Below, one piece after another: positions 42,651 to 51,879 of a stretch of 64,000 bases of DNA. The notes under the pieces were generated by a model. That model made no database searches. It worked only from the letters and a program-made list of their open reading frames with translations, and was not told where the DNA came from. Made by a program: the position numbers and the translations under genes. Every line of letters starts with the position of its first letter. Within the stretch, counting starts at the first letter, position 1. Source of the DNA: Prorocentrum cordatum (Eukaryota; Sar; Dinophyceae; Prorocentrales; Prorocentraceae); contig CAUYUJ010017843.1 of NCBI GenBank assembly GCA_963575745.1, positions 110,139-174,138 on the forward strand, given 5' to 3'.

Positions 42651-45600
42651 CTACGGCGGGGGCTCGGGGTCCCCTCCTCGCTGACGTGGCTCGAGCCCAC
42701 GGCTGATCCTGTCGATCGCCCTGAGCTGGTTCCTCCGAGTGCTGAGGTTGTCAGAGAGGCCTACACACTCACGCTTCAGCTTCCTGAGACTATTAACCTG
42801 CAACACTGAACAATGCCCTGCACAACGACGGCAGCAATACATTGAATTAACACGGAACACATCGTGCCCTAGAGCCCCACACTCCAGGATGAGGGGGTCC
42901 ACATCCTCCCTAGAGGCCCCGTCGAGCACAGGTGGCTGGGAGGGGCCTCCTTCGGCCTCCTCGGGGGCTCCTTGGGGCTTTAAGGCGGCAGCGGCATCGA
43001 GGGCAGCGGCCACGCGCGCATCACTCACTGGCATCTCCCACACGTCGAGGGACGTCCTGAAGAACTCATTTGTGAGGGCCTGGGTGATCTTGCTGGGCAC
43101 ACACTTCCGACCCCCACCCACACGCAGATTGTCGAAGGATGCAGGCGTGCGGGCTGAGGCCCCGCACCTTCTACACTTGAAAACGCCCGTCTTGACGTTC
43201 TTGTACAATACATGATCATCCGCTTTTTGAAAGAGCACAGGCGCACGAATCTCAACTGGACGGGGCCCTGGAAACACATCTCGTCCGTACTTCTGAGACT
43301 CCACCACCCTCTGGATTCCCCAGGACACATACTGAAGAACCAGTCGGTGCTCTTTCAGGGCGGACGCCACGCTCTCAGTCGTCACCTTTGCGACAGCATG
43401 TTGAGCAGCGCCAACTCTTGCGAAAAAGTCCGCCCAGGCATTGCCGAGCCAATCTTGAATTTCCGTAGTACCAGCCCCGCTCGACACCACAGCTTCGATG
43501 TCTCGATGCGCAGGGGTCCACTGGAATGCTGGAGGCGGCAGCTTCTTGTCCCGCCTCTCAGCTGCAATAAAAATATCTCGCCACACACGTGCATGCTGCT
43601 TTCGGCCGTGCTGAAGTTCGTCCATCCAAGCATTCCCCTCCTCCACCAAAGAGAGTAAATCGCTCACGAAAACCTCATGGTTTGGATGAACAACCAGCCC
43701 CATACGTATAGCATATCTTTCAGCACGACCGACTGTCTGGATTAGATACGGCAATGGGCCGAAAATCGCCCGCTTCGGCAAGAAAGTGTCGGGGTCCAAC
43801 TGGCATAGGCCCCAGCCACACCTCCTGGTTTCTGGCACATTCGACCCGAACCCCGAACCGTCCGTGTACGACTTTGGCCCCCATTGCCCTTCGGTATCGC
43901 CCCAGTACAAAACTTCAGAACTCACAGAATCTCTCGGAGGTAGCCCGACAGGAAGCTCAGGGATCCCATAGACAGGGTATGTGTAGTCCCATTCGGGACG
44001 ACCTGCCCCGACTCCAGAATTCACCAGGCGATCTCGCACTTCGACGAGCTGTTCAGGCAGGGCAGCAAATTCATCATCGGGGTCGCCCTCCAAGAGAGCA
44101 GGGCAGTCGTACAGAATGTGTCCCCAGCATTCGTTGATCTGGCGACCACAAGCTGCGCAGGGACGGAATCGGCCTCCAGCCTTCAAATCCAGCCTGGCAG
44201 GTATAGGGATACCGTCGGCCCAGTGTGCCTGAATCGCTCCAAGACGCTTCACGCATCGAATCCCTTTTATCGCATACCTGAGGGCCCTGTGCCAGACTGG
44301 AATAGCTACTCCGTCACCCACAGTATAAAGATGCCGCAAGAGGCGGCCGTGTTGCCACCTCTGCACTCCCTCGGTCAAGAAGTGCTTGAAATCTGCTGGG
44401 CTCAGCGTCCTGAGGTCGTAGACTCGGCCTAGGTCGTCCCTAACAACGTGGCTGGCGACAAGGTCCCAAGAGATCCTTCGAAGCGACAGCCATGTGGCCG
44501 CCATGGGGCCCCTGGCCTGGGCCCACGAAGCCTTCTGCGAGCCCCCGAACTTCTCGTTGAGCTTCTCCCAGGCCCTGTGGAGCCTGCTCGGTTGAACCCT
44601 GGAGTCCCAGATCCATTCCGAAAACTTAATCACAACCTGCAACGTCGCATGGTATATGGGGTCATACTGGTCGTTCTTGTGCGAGATCAAGTACGCCGTG
44701 AGCCCCGTGGAGGATCTGCCAGGAGCCCCATTGAGGACCGCCGCGAACAGCCTGAGCTCCTTCAAAGCCGAGTCGCTCACCCCTGCCACAGTGGCGCCGT
44801 GGCCAACTGACGGCAGGGCCCCAGTCCTCCACAACGATGTCACTCGCCTGCCTGTCGCCCTTCGCAGCATGGTGAAACGCTGGCGGCGATCTCTAAAACT
44901 GGTCAGGCGACGCTTCTCGATCCTACGCAAAACTCGAGGTCCTGACAACTCGTGGCCTAAGTTCCTCATGTGGGCCTTGAACGGGATCTTCATGGAGCCC
45001 ATGTACTTACTGACGGTCTTCCAGAGACGTTTTTTCCCAGGGATCCCGCCTGACTTCGCAGCATTTAAAACCATACCCAGCCCCTTGGAATCGTGGACGA
45101 AGCCCTTGGCCGCAATGGCCAGATACTTGAGGTCCTCAGGGGCCTTCGAGATGGACTGGAGCCCGACATCATCCATGAGGGTGCGGGGCGTGACCGTGAC
45201 CGAGACCTGGTTTGCTCTACTGACAGCCCTGTACGTGAGCAGGTAGAGGAGGAAAGTAGCATGCGTGCAACCCGCCAAAATTCCTTGGTAAGATACCTGC
45301 CCAACCGATACGCTACCAAACGCGCGAATCCTTCGCGGCTGCTGGTAACTGCACACGAGCATCCACAGCAATCGCATAGAGAACCCCAAGGCTCTCCCTT
45401 CTCGCAACAAAGCGTGCGGGTCTACCATCTCGTAGCACTTGGACATATCCAAAAGAATCGTGCATGTGTTCTCCCCTAGCAACTCGGCAATCTCCTGCTG
45501 CAAATTGTGGTCGAATGCCGAATCGCTCGAAGTCTGCCCCGATTTCGTGCCCCACATCTCATGGCAGGCATATCGATCTTGCCATTCCCTCGAAATCGGT

Positions 45601-48509
45601 CGCCTGAGTTTCCCCCATACACGTATCAGTGTGTTACTCAGAACAATTAATCGGTGATCGCCATCGGGTTTCGGCAGTCGCACGAGTTCGCTGTATATTC
45701 GATCTGCTGGCCAGCACAACCACCGTTCACATAACATGAAAAGGTTGCCAATAGCTTGGAGCGCGCCGTCGGACAGGACGTCCAGACTCCTCGGCGCCAA
45801 CCTCGTAGGGCCAGCAGCTGTCTTGGTCGAAAAGGACCTCACCACATTCCTTACATCAGTAAAAGAGATATGGGGAAGAGCGTCCCACTCACTGGAATCC
45901 GAGGGAAGATCAGGCGCTTGAAGCCGATGATGCGTCCATACCTTGGACCACTGCCGCAAAGTCTGGTCAGCAAGCTGGTATGGCTGCGACTCCTGACAAT
46001 ATTGGAGTACTTCAGCTTGTGCTCGGACTTTGGACATCGCATGGGCCCGACTGGCCCCTTCCAAGAAAGACTCACGAGCCCATTCTCTCCAAATCTTTTC
46101 CGTTCTAGAACGCTCCTGGCCTAAAACCTTGTCGGCCTGGGCGGAAATGGCATCAGTGATACTCTCAAAGTTTGGATCGACAATCATCACCAACCCTTTT
46201 TGCAGAAATTCACTGAACTCCTCACCCAAATCCTTGAGCACCCACTGCTCAGCAGAAATCTTGTCACAATATCTCCCAGCCTCGTCGAACGCCTGCAGCA
46301 CCTTGAAGTACTGCATCTCGGTTAACGTGCACACCGCACTGCATATTCGGAGCCGCTCACAGAAACGGTGCAGCTTATCCTTCTCCGACCGCAAGTGGGC
46401 CACCCAACGCTTTGCCGTGGCCCACGCAGCTACCCTGGAGTCTCGATATTCTCGCTTTCGAGGTGGAGTCCATGTCGTTTGTTCCCATTTGAATCTCGGG
46501 GGTCCAGCTCGTCCAACGAATTCCTGGGCCTTACCATCGACTTTGTCAAATCTCCCAGCGATCTCGAAATCAACGCCATCAAGTACTGCATCCCACACAC
46601 GCGGTAAGTCACTGGGCGCCTTCACCGACTCAAACATGCCTTTGATCCCGTCCCAGTTGTAAGGGTACCTCGCACATCCTACTGGTGGGATCGGGGGAAA
46701 CTTCCTCGGTTCATCAGCAACTCGACACCACATGGGCCTGTCCGACCCATGGACCACCAGCTGCACGGGAAAATGTGGAGGTGGAATGGTGGCTTGGGCA
46801 TTCATCACCACCGCCTGCCTGTCGAGTCTTGGAACCAAGTTGCTGGCGGCCAGAAAATAATCAATCTTGGACGAACCAGCGTCGGTAATGCACGTGGCCT
46901 CCGACGGAACAAACGCCAAGCCTGCAAGCTTCTCGACCCAACCTTTGACATTGACGGCATAGAAGTCGCAATTCCAATCTCCGCCTATCACCCAGTCCAG
47001 TCCCAGAGCCTGCCACTGAGCAATCCTCTGCACAACTGCCCAAAGTATAGCAAGATTTTCTCCAGTCATGCCAATCGCCGTCACAAAGTAAACGCTAGCA
47101 AAGACAATGCCACCTGGGACCCCACATTGCACGTGGGCGCATACCGCTCTTCCAGGATATATCACATGGCTGCCGTCAGGGGGGGCGGTGATGGTGATGT
47201 TGGTGCGAGCAAAGACCACCACCCCACTCGAGTTGGACATGGCCGACTCGCCCGTCTCTAACGCTGCTGACCACAGCCCGTGCCAGCCTGCATCCCTCGC
47301 CCTATTCTGAAATTCTCCTAAACGGGCCTCCACGACTCTGGTCTCCTGCGCCAAGAGAACCGAGCCCTGGTACTCCGAGAGATACTCAAACAGCGGCCCA
47401 TGCGAGCCAGCATTGACTGTCGTGATGCAGCAACGTTTAGCCGACCTCGTACCAGTGAGAGGTGGACCATCAGCCGCATCGTTTGGGGCAATGACCGCGG
47501 GCTGCCCCCAACCGCCTGAAACAGCTGACCTTGACGCCGAACTGCCAGCACTTGGCCCACCACCAGGGGCAGAGAAATGCCGCGTCGCCGAACCCGCCGC
47601 TGACCTGGAACAGGAGGCCGACGCCGAAGCCCAAGCCCCTGGCCCGCTACCAGGGGCAGACAAGAGACTGGTGGTAGCCGTAGTTCCCCGCATACTAGCC
47701 TTCCCTGGGGGAGGGCTTCCACTGGCCTCATTCACGCAATCACCTGCGCCAGTCAGCCCGACAACAGGTCCAGCGCTTCCGAGAACACAGCGGCCGCCCT
47801 CCATAAGCGAAGGGACGAAGGTAGATTCCAGAAAAGCACCAGATGCAGAGAAATGCCGAGTCGCCGAACTCGCCGCTGTCCTGGTACATGAAGCCGACGC
47901 CGAAGCCCCAGAACCTGGCCCACTACCAGGGGCAGACAAGAGACTGGTGGAAGCCGTAGTACTCCGAATAAAAGCCTTCCCTGAGGGAGGGCTTCCACTG
48001 GCCTCATTCACGCAATCACCTGCGCCAGTCGGCCCGACAACAGGTCCAGCGCTTCCGAGAGCACAGCGGTCGCCCTCCATTAGCGAAGGGACGATGGCAG
48101 GACCCAGAACTGCTCCCAATGCAGAGAACTGCCGAGTCGCCGAACTCAGCGCTGTCCCTGAACAGGAGGCCGACGCCGAAGCCCCAGCACCTGGCCCACT
48201 ACCAGGGGCAGACAAAAGACTGGTGGAAGCCCTTGTACCCCACATACCAGCATTCACATAAGCCAATGGGACAGAAGCAGGTCCCAACCCTGCAAAATTA
48301 GAACCATCATCTGAAATAGCACATCGACTCAATGAGAAAGGGCTCCCGCTGGCCTCCTCCACGCAATCACCAGTGCCAGTCATCCCAACAACAGGTCCAG
48401 CGCTTCCGAGTACACAGCGGTCGCCACTCGAGCCCCATATTCCTTCCATTCGCGGGGAAGGTCCTGCACTTTCCGAAACAACCATCATTCCACTAACACT
48501 TCCAACCAT
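42651..48509 (-). CDS. LINE-1 ORF2: endonuclease, reverse transcriptase, RNase H, zinc motifs
   Basis: 1,952 codons from the first ATG after the ORF1 stop (48509) to TAG at 42651; the frame is also open upstream, over ORF1. Residues 17-345 are an in-frame tandem repeat. APE-type endonuclease follows: QETR (about 47345), GGDWNCDF (46975), SKIDYF (46865), PPHFPV (46770). Reverse transcriptase: motif A TILLDMSKCYEMV (45440), motif B YQGILAGCTHATF (45270), motif C LMDDVGL (45168), where the usual Y/FxDD is LMDD. A CAACGRQINECWGHILYDC knuckle lies at 44130. RNase H keeps all four acids: YTDGSG (43860), ERYAIRMG (43715), VSDLLSLV (43660), GNAWADFF (43430). C-terminal Cys pairs FKCRRCG (43170) and YCCRRCAGHC (42825). 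It would nick the target and copy element RNA in the nucleus. No frameshift or stop was found, so it may be young; activity is untested. Confidence 0.88.
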   Translation of the reverse strand: MVGSVSGMMVVSESAGPSPRMEGIWGSSGDRCVLGSAGPVVGMTGTGDCVEEASGSPFSLSRCAISDDGSNFAGLGPASVPLAYVNAGMWGTRASTSLLSAPGSGPGAGASASASCSGTALSSATRQFSALGAVLGPAIVPSLMEGDRCALGSAGPVVGPTGAGDCVNEASGSPPSGKAFIRSTTASTSLLSAPGSGPGSGASASASCTRTAASSATRHFSASGAFLESTFVPSLMEGGRCVLGSAGPVVGLTGAGDCVNEASGSPPPGKASMRGTTATTSLLSAPGSGPGAWASASASCSRSAAGSATRHFSAPGGGPSAGSSASRSAVSGGWGQPAVIAPNDAADGPPLTGTRSAKRCCITTVNAGSHGPLFEYLSEYQGSVLLAQETRVVEARLGEFQNRARDAGWHGLWSAALETGESAMSNSSGVVVFARTNITITAPPDGSHVIYPGRAVCAHVQCGVPGGIVFASVYFVTAIGMTGENLAILWAVVQRIAQWQALGLDWVIGGDWNCDFYAVNVKGWVEKLAGLAFVPSEATCITDAGSSKIDYFLAASNLVPRLDRQAVVMNAQATIPPPHFPVQLVVHGSDRPMWCRVADEPRKFPPIPPVGCARYPYNWDGIKGMFESVKAPSDLPRVWDAVLDGVDFEIAGRFDKVDGKAQEFVGRAGPPRFKWEQTTWTPPRKREYRDSRVAAWATAKRWVAHLRSEKDKLHRFCERLRICSAVCTLTEMQYFKVLQAFDEAGRYCDKISAEQWVLKDLGEEFSEFLQKGLVMIVDPNFESITDAISAQADKVLGQERSRTEKIWREWARESFLEGASRAHAMSKVRAQAEVLQYCQESQPYQLADQTLRQWSKVWTHHRLQAPDLPSDSSEWDALPHISFTDVRNVVRSFSTKTAAGPTRLAPRSLDVLSDGALQAIGNLFMLCERWLCWPADRIYSELVRLPKPDGDHRLIVLSNTLIRVWGKLRRPISREWQDRYACHEMWGTKSGQTSSDSAFDHNLQQEIAELLGENTCTILLDMSKCYEMVDPHALLREGRALGFSMRLLWMLVCSYQQPRRIRAFGSVSVGQVSYQGILAGCTHATFLLYLLTYRAVSRANQVSVTVTPRTLMDDVGLQSISKAPEDLKYLAIAAKGFVHDSKGLGMVLNAAKSGGIPGKKRLWKTVSKYMGSMKIPFKAHMRNLGHELSGPRVLRRIEKRRLTSFRDRRQRFTMLRRATGRRVTSLWRTGALPSVGHGATVAGVSDSALKELRLFAAVLNGAPGRSSTGLTAYLISHKNDQYDPIYHATLQVVIKFSEWIWDSRVQPSRLHRAWEKLNEKFGGSQKASWAQARGPMAATWLSLRRISWDLVASHVVRDDLGRVYDLRTLSPADFKHFLTEGVQRWQHGRLLRHLYTVGDGVAIPVWHRALRYAIKGIRCVKRLGAIQAHWADGIPIPARLDLKAGGRFRPCAACGRQINECWGHILYDCPALLEGDPDDEFAALPEQLVEVRDRLVNSGVGAGRPEWDYTYPVYGIPELPVGLPPRDSVSSEVLYWGDTEGQWGPKSYTDGSGFGSNVPETRRCGWGLCQLDPDTFLPKRAIFGPLPYLIQTVGRAERYAIRMGLVVHPNHEVFVSDLLSLVEEGNAWMDELQHGRKQHARVWRDIFIAAERRDKKLPPPAFQWTPAHRDIEAVVSSGAGTTEIQDWLGNAWADFFARVGAAQHAVAKVTTESVASALKEHRLVLQYVSWGIQRVVESQKYGRDVFPGPRPVEIRAPVLFQKADDHVLYKNVKTGVFKCRRCGASARTPASFDNLRVGGGRKCVPSKITQALTNEFFRTSLDVWEMPVSDARVAAALDAAAALKPQGAPEEAEGGPSQPPVLDGASREDVDPLILECGALGHDVFRVNSMYCCRRCAGHCSVLQVNSLRKLKRECVGLSDNLSTRRNQLRAIDRISRGLEPRQRGGDPEPPP
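47480..48460 (-). repeat. In-frame tandem repeat at ORF2 N terminus
   Basis: About three units of 92 codons (276 bp) are recognised by GSAGPVVG, GAGDCVNEASGSP, STSLLSAPGSGPG and SSATRHFSA. The GSAGPVVG coding starts are 276 and 351 bp apart; the longer spacing holds a 25-codon insertion, so the frame is kept. The composition is Ser/Ala/Gly-rich and probably disordered. It lies between ORF1 and the endonuclease. Confidence 0.85.
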
Positions 48510-48540
48510 CACACTGAGCACATTGAACACAAGCGAGAAC

Positions 48541-49385
48541 CTACTCGGCCGACGGCTTTTGCCGCTTGCACATGGAGAGGTAGCTCGTCTGCATCTTCCT
48601 GATCTTGCCACGCAGCACCTCGGCGTCATCCGAGGGTTGCGCAGGTATCCCTGCTGCATCCAGAGTAGCCCGCAGATCATCCACGTCCATGGACTCAACA
48701 TGTGGCGCAGGGTCCTCCTCGGGGTCCTCCTCGGGCTCCTCGGGCGTCTGCGGTTGCTGCTGTGGCTCTGGGGTGGGTGGCTGCGCTGCAGGGAGTTCGG
48801 CGAGCTTCTTGATCGTGGCCGCCATCGCCTGCAGCTCTTCCAAGAGGTCTGGAGGAACCCCCAGCCCAGAAGCGACCACCCCCAGCTGCTCGACCGACAC
48901 AGAGAGCGTGGGGAGCATTTGCCGCAACGAAGGAGGCCCTTCCCCACTGCCGTCGGGTGGCTGAGCCTTGGACATGGTTGCCCTCGTCTCACATTCAAGC
49001 CGCAGGACCTCCTCCTTGGCCTCAACCAAACGCGTGTCGAGGCTCTCCAAGACCTTCTGGAGCTCGCTGATCTTGCTCTGCTGCTCATCGCGGGCCTTCT
49101 GCAGCTGCGTTTCCTTATGCCGAGCACTTTGAAGCCGGTTTGCCAAACTGCGAGCCTGCTCCTCAACAGGTCTGTCAGCAAACAAGGCCGTCTCGAGGGC
49201 AGACTTCTCTTCTCGGTACCGTCTGAGCAGCTCCTCGTCCTGGGAAAAGCCTCCACTCGCCACTTGCTTGATGAGACCTTCCAGGTACTTGATCCTGCTG
49301 CGCTTGTCACACTGCTTAGCATCAGCAGCCCAAGGAGGAGGGTTCCCAGTACCTGAATCAGGAGAAGAACGCCTTGCTGCTTGAG
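48541..49385 (-). pseudogene. LINE-1 ORF1, 5'-truncated
   Basis: The frame is open from the CTC tract to the TAG at 48543-48541, about 280 codons, but has no ATG until residue context ATMSKAQPP, well inside. It reads PPWAADAKQCDKRSRIKYLE, then a long heptad-rich region (LANRLQSARHKETQLQKARD, ISELQKVLESLDTRLVEAKE), a Pro/Glu-rich linker (PTPEPQQQPQTPEEPEEDPE) and a C-terminal acidic region ending KRQKPSAE. A coiled coil followed by a linker is typical of LINE ORF1 proteins that trimerise and bind the element RNA. The expected N-terminal zinc ribbon, half-visible in LINE-3, is missing, consistent with truncation. ORF2's first ATG lies 31 bases after the stop, in the +1 frame. Confidence 0.75.
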
Positions 49386-49509
49386 GAGGAGGAGGAGGAG
49401 GAGGAGGAGGGAGAGGAGGAGTAGGGAGGAGGAGGAGGAGGAGGAGGAGGAGGAGGAGGAGCCCCTCCCACTCCAACTTATGGTGGTGGTGGTGGAAAAC
49501 AGGCCCATC

Positions 49510-49728
49510 AGCAACTCATCGCGAGGAAGGAAAGAGGATGAGGTGCCAGGACCGAGGAGGACGAGGAGCGAGGCACGAGGCACGAGGAGCCCGCGGCGGC
49601 GGCGGAGTCCTGCCAGCGCTGCCGGGCGGCGGTCCCGCCGCGGGCGCGGCGGGGCGCGGCGGCGGGGCGCCGCGGGGGCTCGGCAGCGGCTCCTCGGGCG
49701 AGTGCGCCGACGAGAGGGGGGGCTTAAT
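49510..49728. other. GC-rich spacer
   Basis: Highly GC-rich with no gene recognised. Confidence 0.35.
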
Positions 49729-50136
49729 GATGTTCCAGCCTGCTTCAGCCTCGATCACCAGAATCTCGAACATCGAGAGGGTACCGAAACTCGAGGGCTG
49801 TCACGCGTCGGGCCCCGGGAGGTGAGCGTTTTCTTGTTCGGCGTCTCGACACTGGGAGGAAAGGGGGGGGTCTGGCTCCGGACCTGTGCTTAATGCGCCT
49901 GTTTGCAACAGTGCGTCCTATGGGGGAGGCTCCACCTGCTTGAAACAGGCGCCCAAACCAGCCAAGATCTACTTCAAGGGGGAGGGAGGGGGGGTGCGAG
50001 GGCCCGCGCCGATCGGCAAAACAATAAATAAGAAGACGATCACGAAGCGATGCTCGTTCGACACTGTTTCGACACTTTTCTGGGTGCTCGGAATTATCTC
50101 TGGGATGCGGTCCGTAAGTGCGATGAGAGCAACACA
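49729..50136 (+). mobile_element. Family R element interrupted by family B
   Basis: Left R part 49729-49821 (GATGTTCCAGCCTGCTTCAG ... TCGGGCCCCGGGAG), then family B, then right R part from CTCGTTCGACACTGTTTCGA to AAGTGCGATGAGAGCAACA. The reverse complement of 30423-30622 shows the uninterrupted order GGGCCCTGGGAG-A-CTCGTCCGACACTG. Confidence 0.75.
49822..50052 (+). mobile_element. Family B element, copy 2, with defined boundaries
   Basis: About 231 bases from GTGAGCGTTTTCTTGTTCGG to AAGACGATCACGAAGCGATG. The ends carry a short imperfect inverted repeat (CGTTTTCTTGTTC; inverse of the right end CGTCTTCTTATT). Comparison with the empty R copy shows no clear target-site duplication. Confidence 0.75.
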
Positions 50137-50179
50137 AGGGGGTGACAGGACGAAGAGGCGCGGCTGCGGGTCTCATCTC

Positions 50180-50400
50180 GCTCACGAGGTGGCCAACGAA
50201 CAGCACCCACACACACACACACTCAAAGCTTTCAGGGAGGAGGTATGGGGAATGGGCAAGGCGAGGAAGGCGCAAAAGTACAGGTGCGAGTTGTCAGGTT
50301 CCTGGGGGGGGGGCTCCCGTTCGAGCGGGGCCCCTCATCCGACGACACACATACTGATACCCCCCCAACTCTGAGGGATGCGTACGTGTGGGTGTCAGCT
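50180..50400 (-). mobile_element. Family L element, diverged copy
   Basis: GGCTCCCGTTCGAGCGGGGC, CATCCGACGACACACATACT and ACGTGTGGGTGTCAGCT match the reverse complement of 25107-25292, with gaps. A CA repeat at 50208-50220 widens the left end. Confidence 0.5.
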
Positions 50401-50792
50401 GCCAGCTCGTGGCGAGATGTACGGCCCTGAGCGCACGAGTAACTCCTGCATGGAGGCCCGAGGCGGGGAGAACTTCCCCGCTGGACCTCCCGAGCGCGCG
50501 CCGTCCACCCTTCCTGTCGGCGGCTCCTCTGCGGGCCAGGGAGGGGGCCTTCCGATAGCGCGGATCGTTCAAAATCAGCCGTCCGATAGCGCGGATCGTT
50601 CAAAATCAGCCGCTTTCGGGCCACGGGCTGCGCTCCACCTCGAGCGCCCGCGCTGGGGTCGCCGCCGCGTCGACACGACACGAACCTGCTGTTGAACTAC
50701 GCCGGGTGCGCCGAAGAAGGGAGGCCAGGAATAGCCAGGCCAACACGAGAGCACCGTGCGAGTATGCTGTGCACCTGTGCGACTTCACCGCT
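50401..50792. other. No gene recognised; perfect 30-bp tandem duplication
   Basis: At 50551-50610 a 30-base unit beginning CCGATAGCGCGGATCGTTC is repeated twice without change. Nothing else recognised. Confidence 0.6.
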
Positions 50793-51140
50793 CCTCCTCA
50801 TCATCCTCCTCCTCCGCCTCCTCCGCCTCCTCCGCCTCGTCAACGTCGTCCTCCTCCTCCTCCTCCTCCTCCTCCTCCTTGCCTCCACCCAGTGTAGCGC
50901 TTCGTGGCACCATAGGGAGCTTCACAGACGAAGATATTCGCAATGGCGGTACCCACAACTGCATATGGTTGGGTCCTTCGCCAAGATATTTGCTTTGAAG
51001 AAATTCTCGATGATCGATGTATCTCTCCCTGAGCCTGTCCCCCCCTGCCGTTGCCCCAGACCCTCAGCCTTCTCCAGAACTGCGGGGGCACAGCACCGTT
51101 CGCCTCCCACTGTTGCTCCAACGCTGACTCCTGCTCAGGG
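50793..51140. other. (CTC)n and spacer
   Basis: CTC/CTCCGC repeats at 50793-50885. The segment 50895-50990 contains CGCTTCGTGGCACCATAGGG and resembles one unit of the 90-bp array of 7-8 kb. Confidence 0.55.
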
Positions 51141-51175
51141 CCCTGGCTGTGCTGCTCCGCCTTCCGCTCTTAGGG

Positions 51176-51331
51176 GTCGGGCATATCCTCCTACAAGCGG
51201 ATTTTGAACGAAAAACAAAAATAGTCAGAACATGCCCCCAAAATATTCGAAAGTAGTCGGAAAAATCGTCCCATGACTATTTTTTTACTATTCTTGCATA
51301 CTCCTCCTGTAGAGGGACAGGCCCGACTTAA
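51176..51331 (+). mobile_element. Family A element, copy 5, with long flanking duplication
   Basis: It starts GTCGGGCATATCCTCCTACA and ends CTCCTGTAGAGGGACAGGCC then CGACTTA. Flanks 51141-51174 and 51332-51365 are about 34-base direct repeats (both CCCTGGCTGTGCTGC, then CCTTCCGC) with roughly five to six mismatches. Confidence 0.78.
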
Positions 51332-51451
51332 CCCTGGCTGTGCTGCGCCTCCTTCCGCCCTCCAGGGCCGAATGAGAGTCCTGCCGATGGCCAGGGCGAG
51401 AGGGTCGAGCGGCCTTCTGCTGTCCCTAGCCGCGCTGCATGACGGGGAAAG

Positions 51452-51752
51452 ATGCCGAGATGACCGCGGGGGCCTCTAAGTGGATAGGGGGGTTGCGAGC
51501 GGATGCCAAGGTGGATTATATCTGGCCCAACCTGGCTGACAAATGCACTACAAATGCCCCAAATACCTCACTGAAGGGGGTTAACGATCCGGGCTAAGTG
51601 GGCTCCGCCCACTTGGCGAAGTTATCTAACCTCCCTAAGCTACTCGGGGAATGTGTAACCCACTTATCAGCCAGGTTGGGCCAGATATAATCCACCTTGG
51701 TATCCACTTGTAACCTCCCTATCCACTTAGAAGCCCCCACGGTCATCCCAGT
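51452..51752. mobile_element. Family G element, simple copy with about 85-bp inverted ends
   Basis: Left arm ATGACCGCGGGGGCCTCTAA, GTGGATAGGGGGGTT, GGATGCCAAGGTGGATTATA, TCTGGCCCAACCTGGCTGA; the right arm is its inverse with few changes and ends GGTCAT. A centre of about 115 bases contains TAAGTGGGC/GCCCACTT and AACGATCCGGGC. Non-coding. Confidence 0.75.
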
Positions 51753-51879
51753 AGGCGGAACATCGAGCTGGAATCGGCGACACCAAACGCCGAGACATCG
51801 GCGAAGTAAGACGTCGAGAGCGGAAACCACACGCTCTTGGGCTGGGTGGACCGTCATCCGACACCGACCCGCCTGCCAC

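Larger units (their letters stand above)
42480..49385 (-). mobile_element. LINE-1: large LINE with complete ORF2
   Basis: A minus-strand element: 5'-truncated ORF1, ORF2, then about 150 bases of 3' sequence ending in CTC repeats at about 42510. It lacks a poly(A) tail and is bounded by CTC repeat on both sides, so a target-site duplication cannot be distinguished from microsatellite. The missing ORF1 start suggests 5' truncation at integration. Confidence 0.8.
42417..49509. mobile_element. Family U foldback element split by LINE-1
   Basis: The left arm (42417-42460: TGATGGGCCTGCTTTCCACC, then CACC repeats, ACAAGTTGGAG) and the right arm (49471-49509: CTCCAACTTATGGTGGTGG, GGAAAACAGGCCCATCA) are inverse. 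Each arm is followed inward by GAG/CTC repeat and then LINE-1. The same arms, only about 170 bp apart with a CTC centre, occur at 59560-59730. Confidence 0.7.

Noticed and set aside
48541-49583. N-terminal 358 codons of the long LINE-1 frame
   Set aside because: This part overlaps ORF1 in another frame. ORF1 has the credible coiled-coil protein, so the long-frame extension is a shadow.
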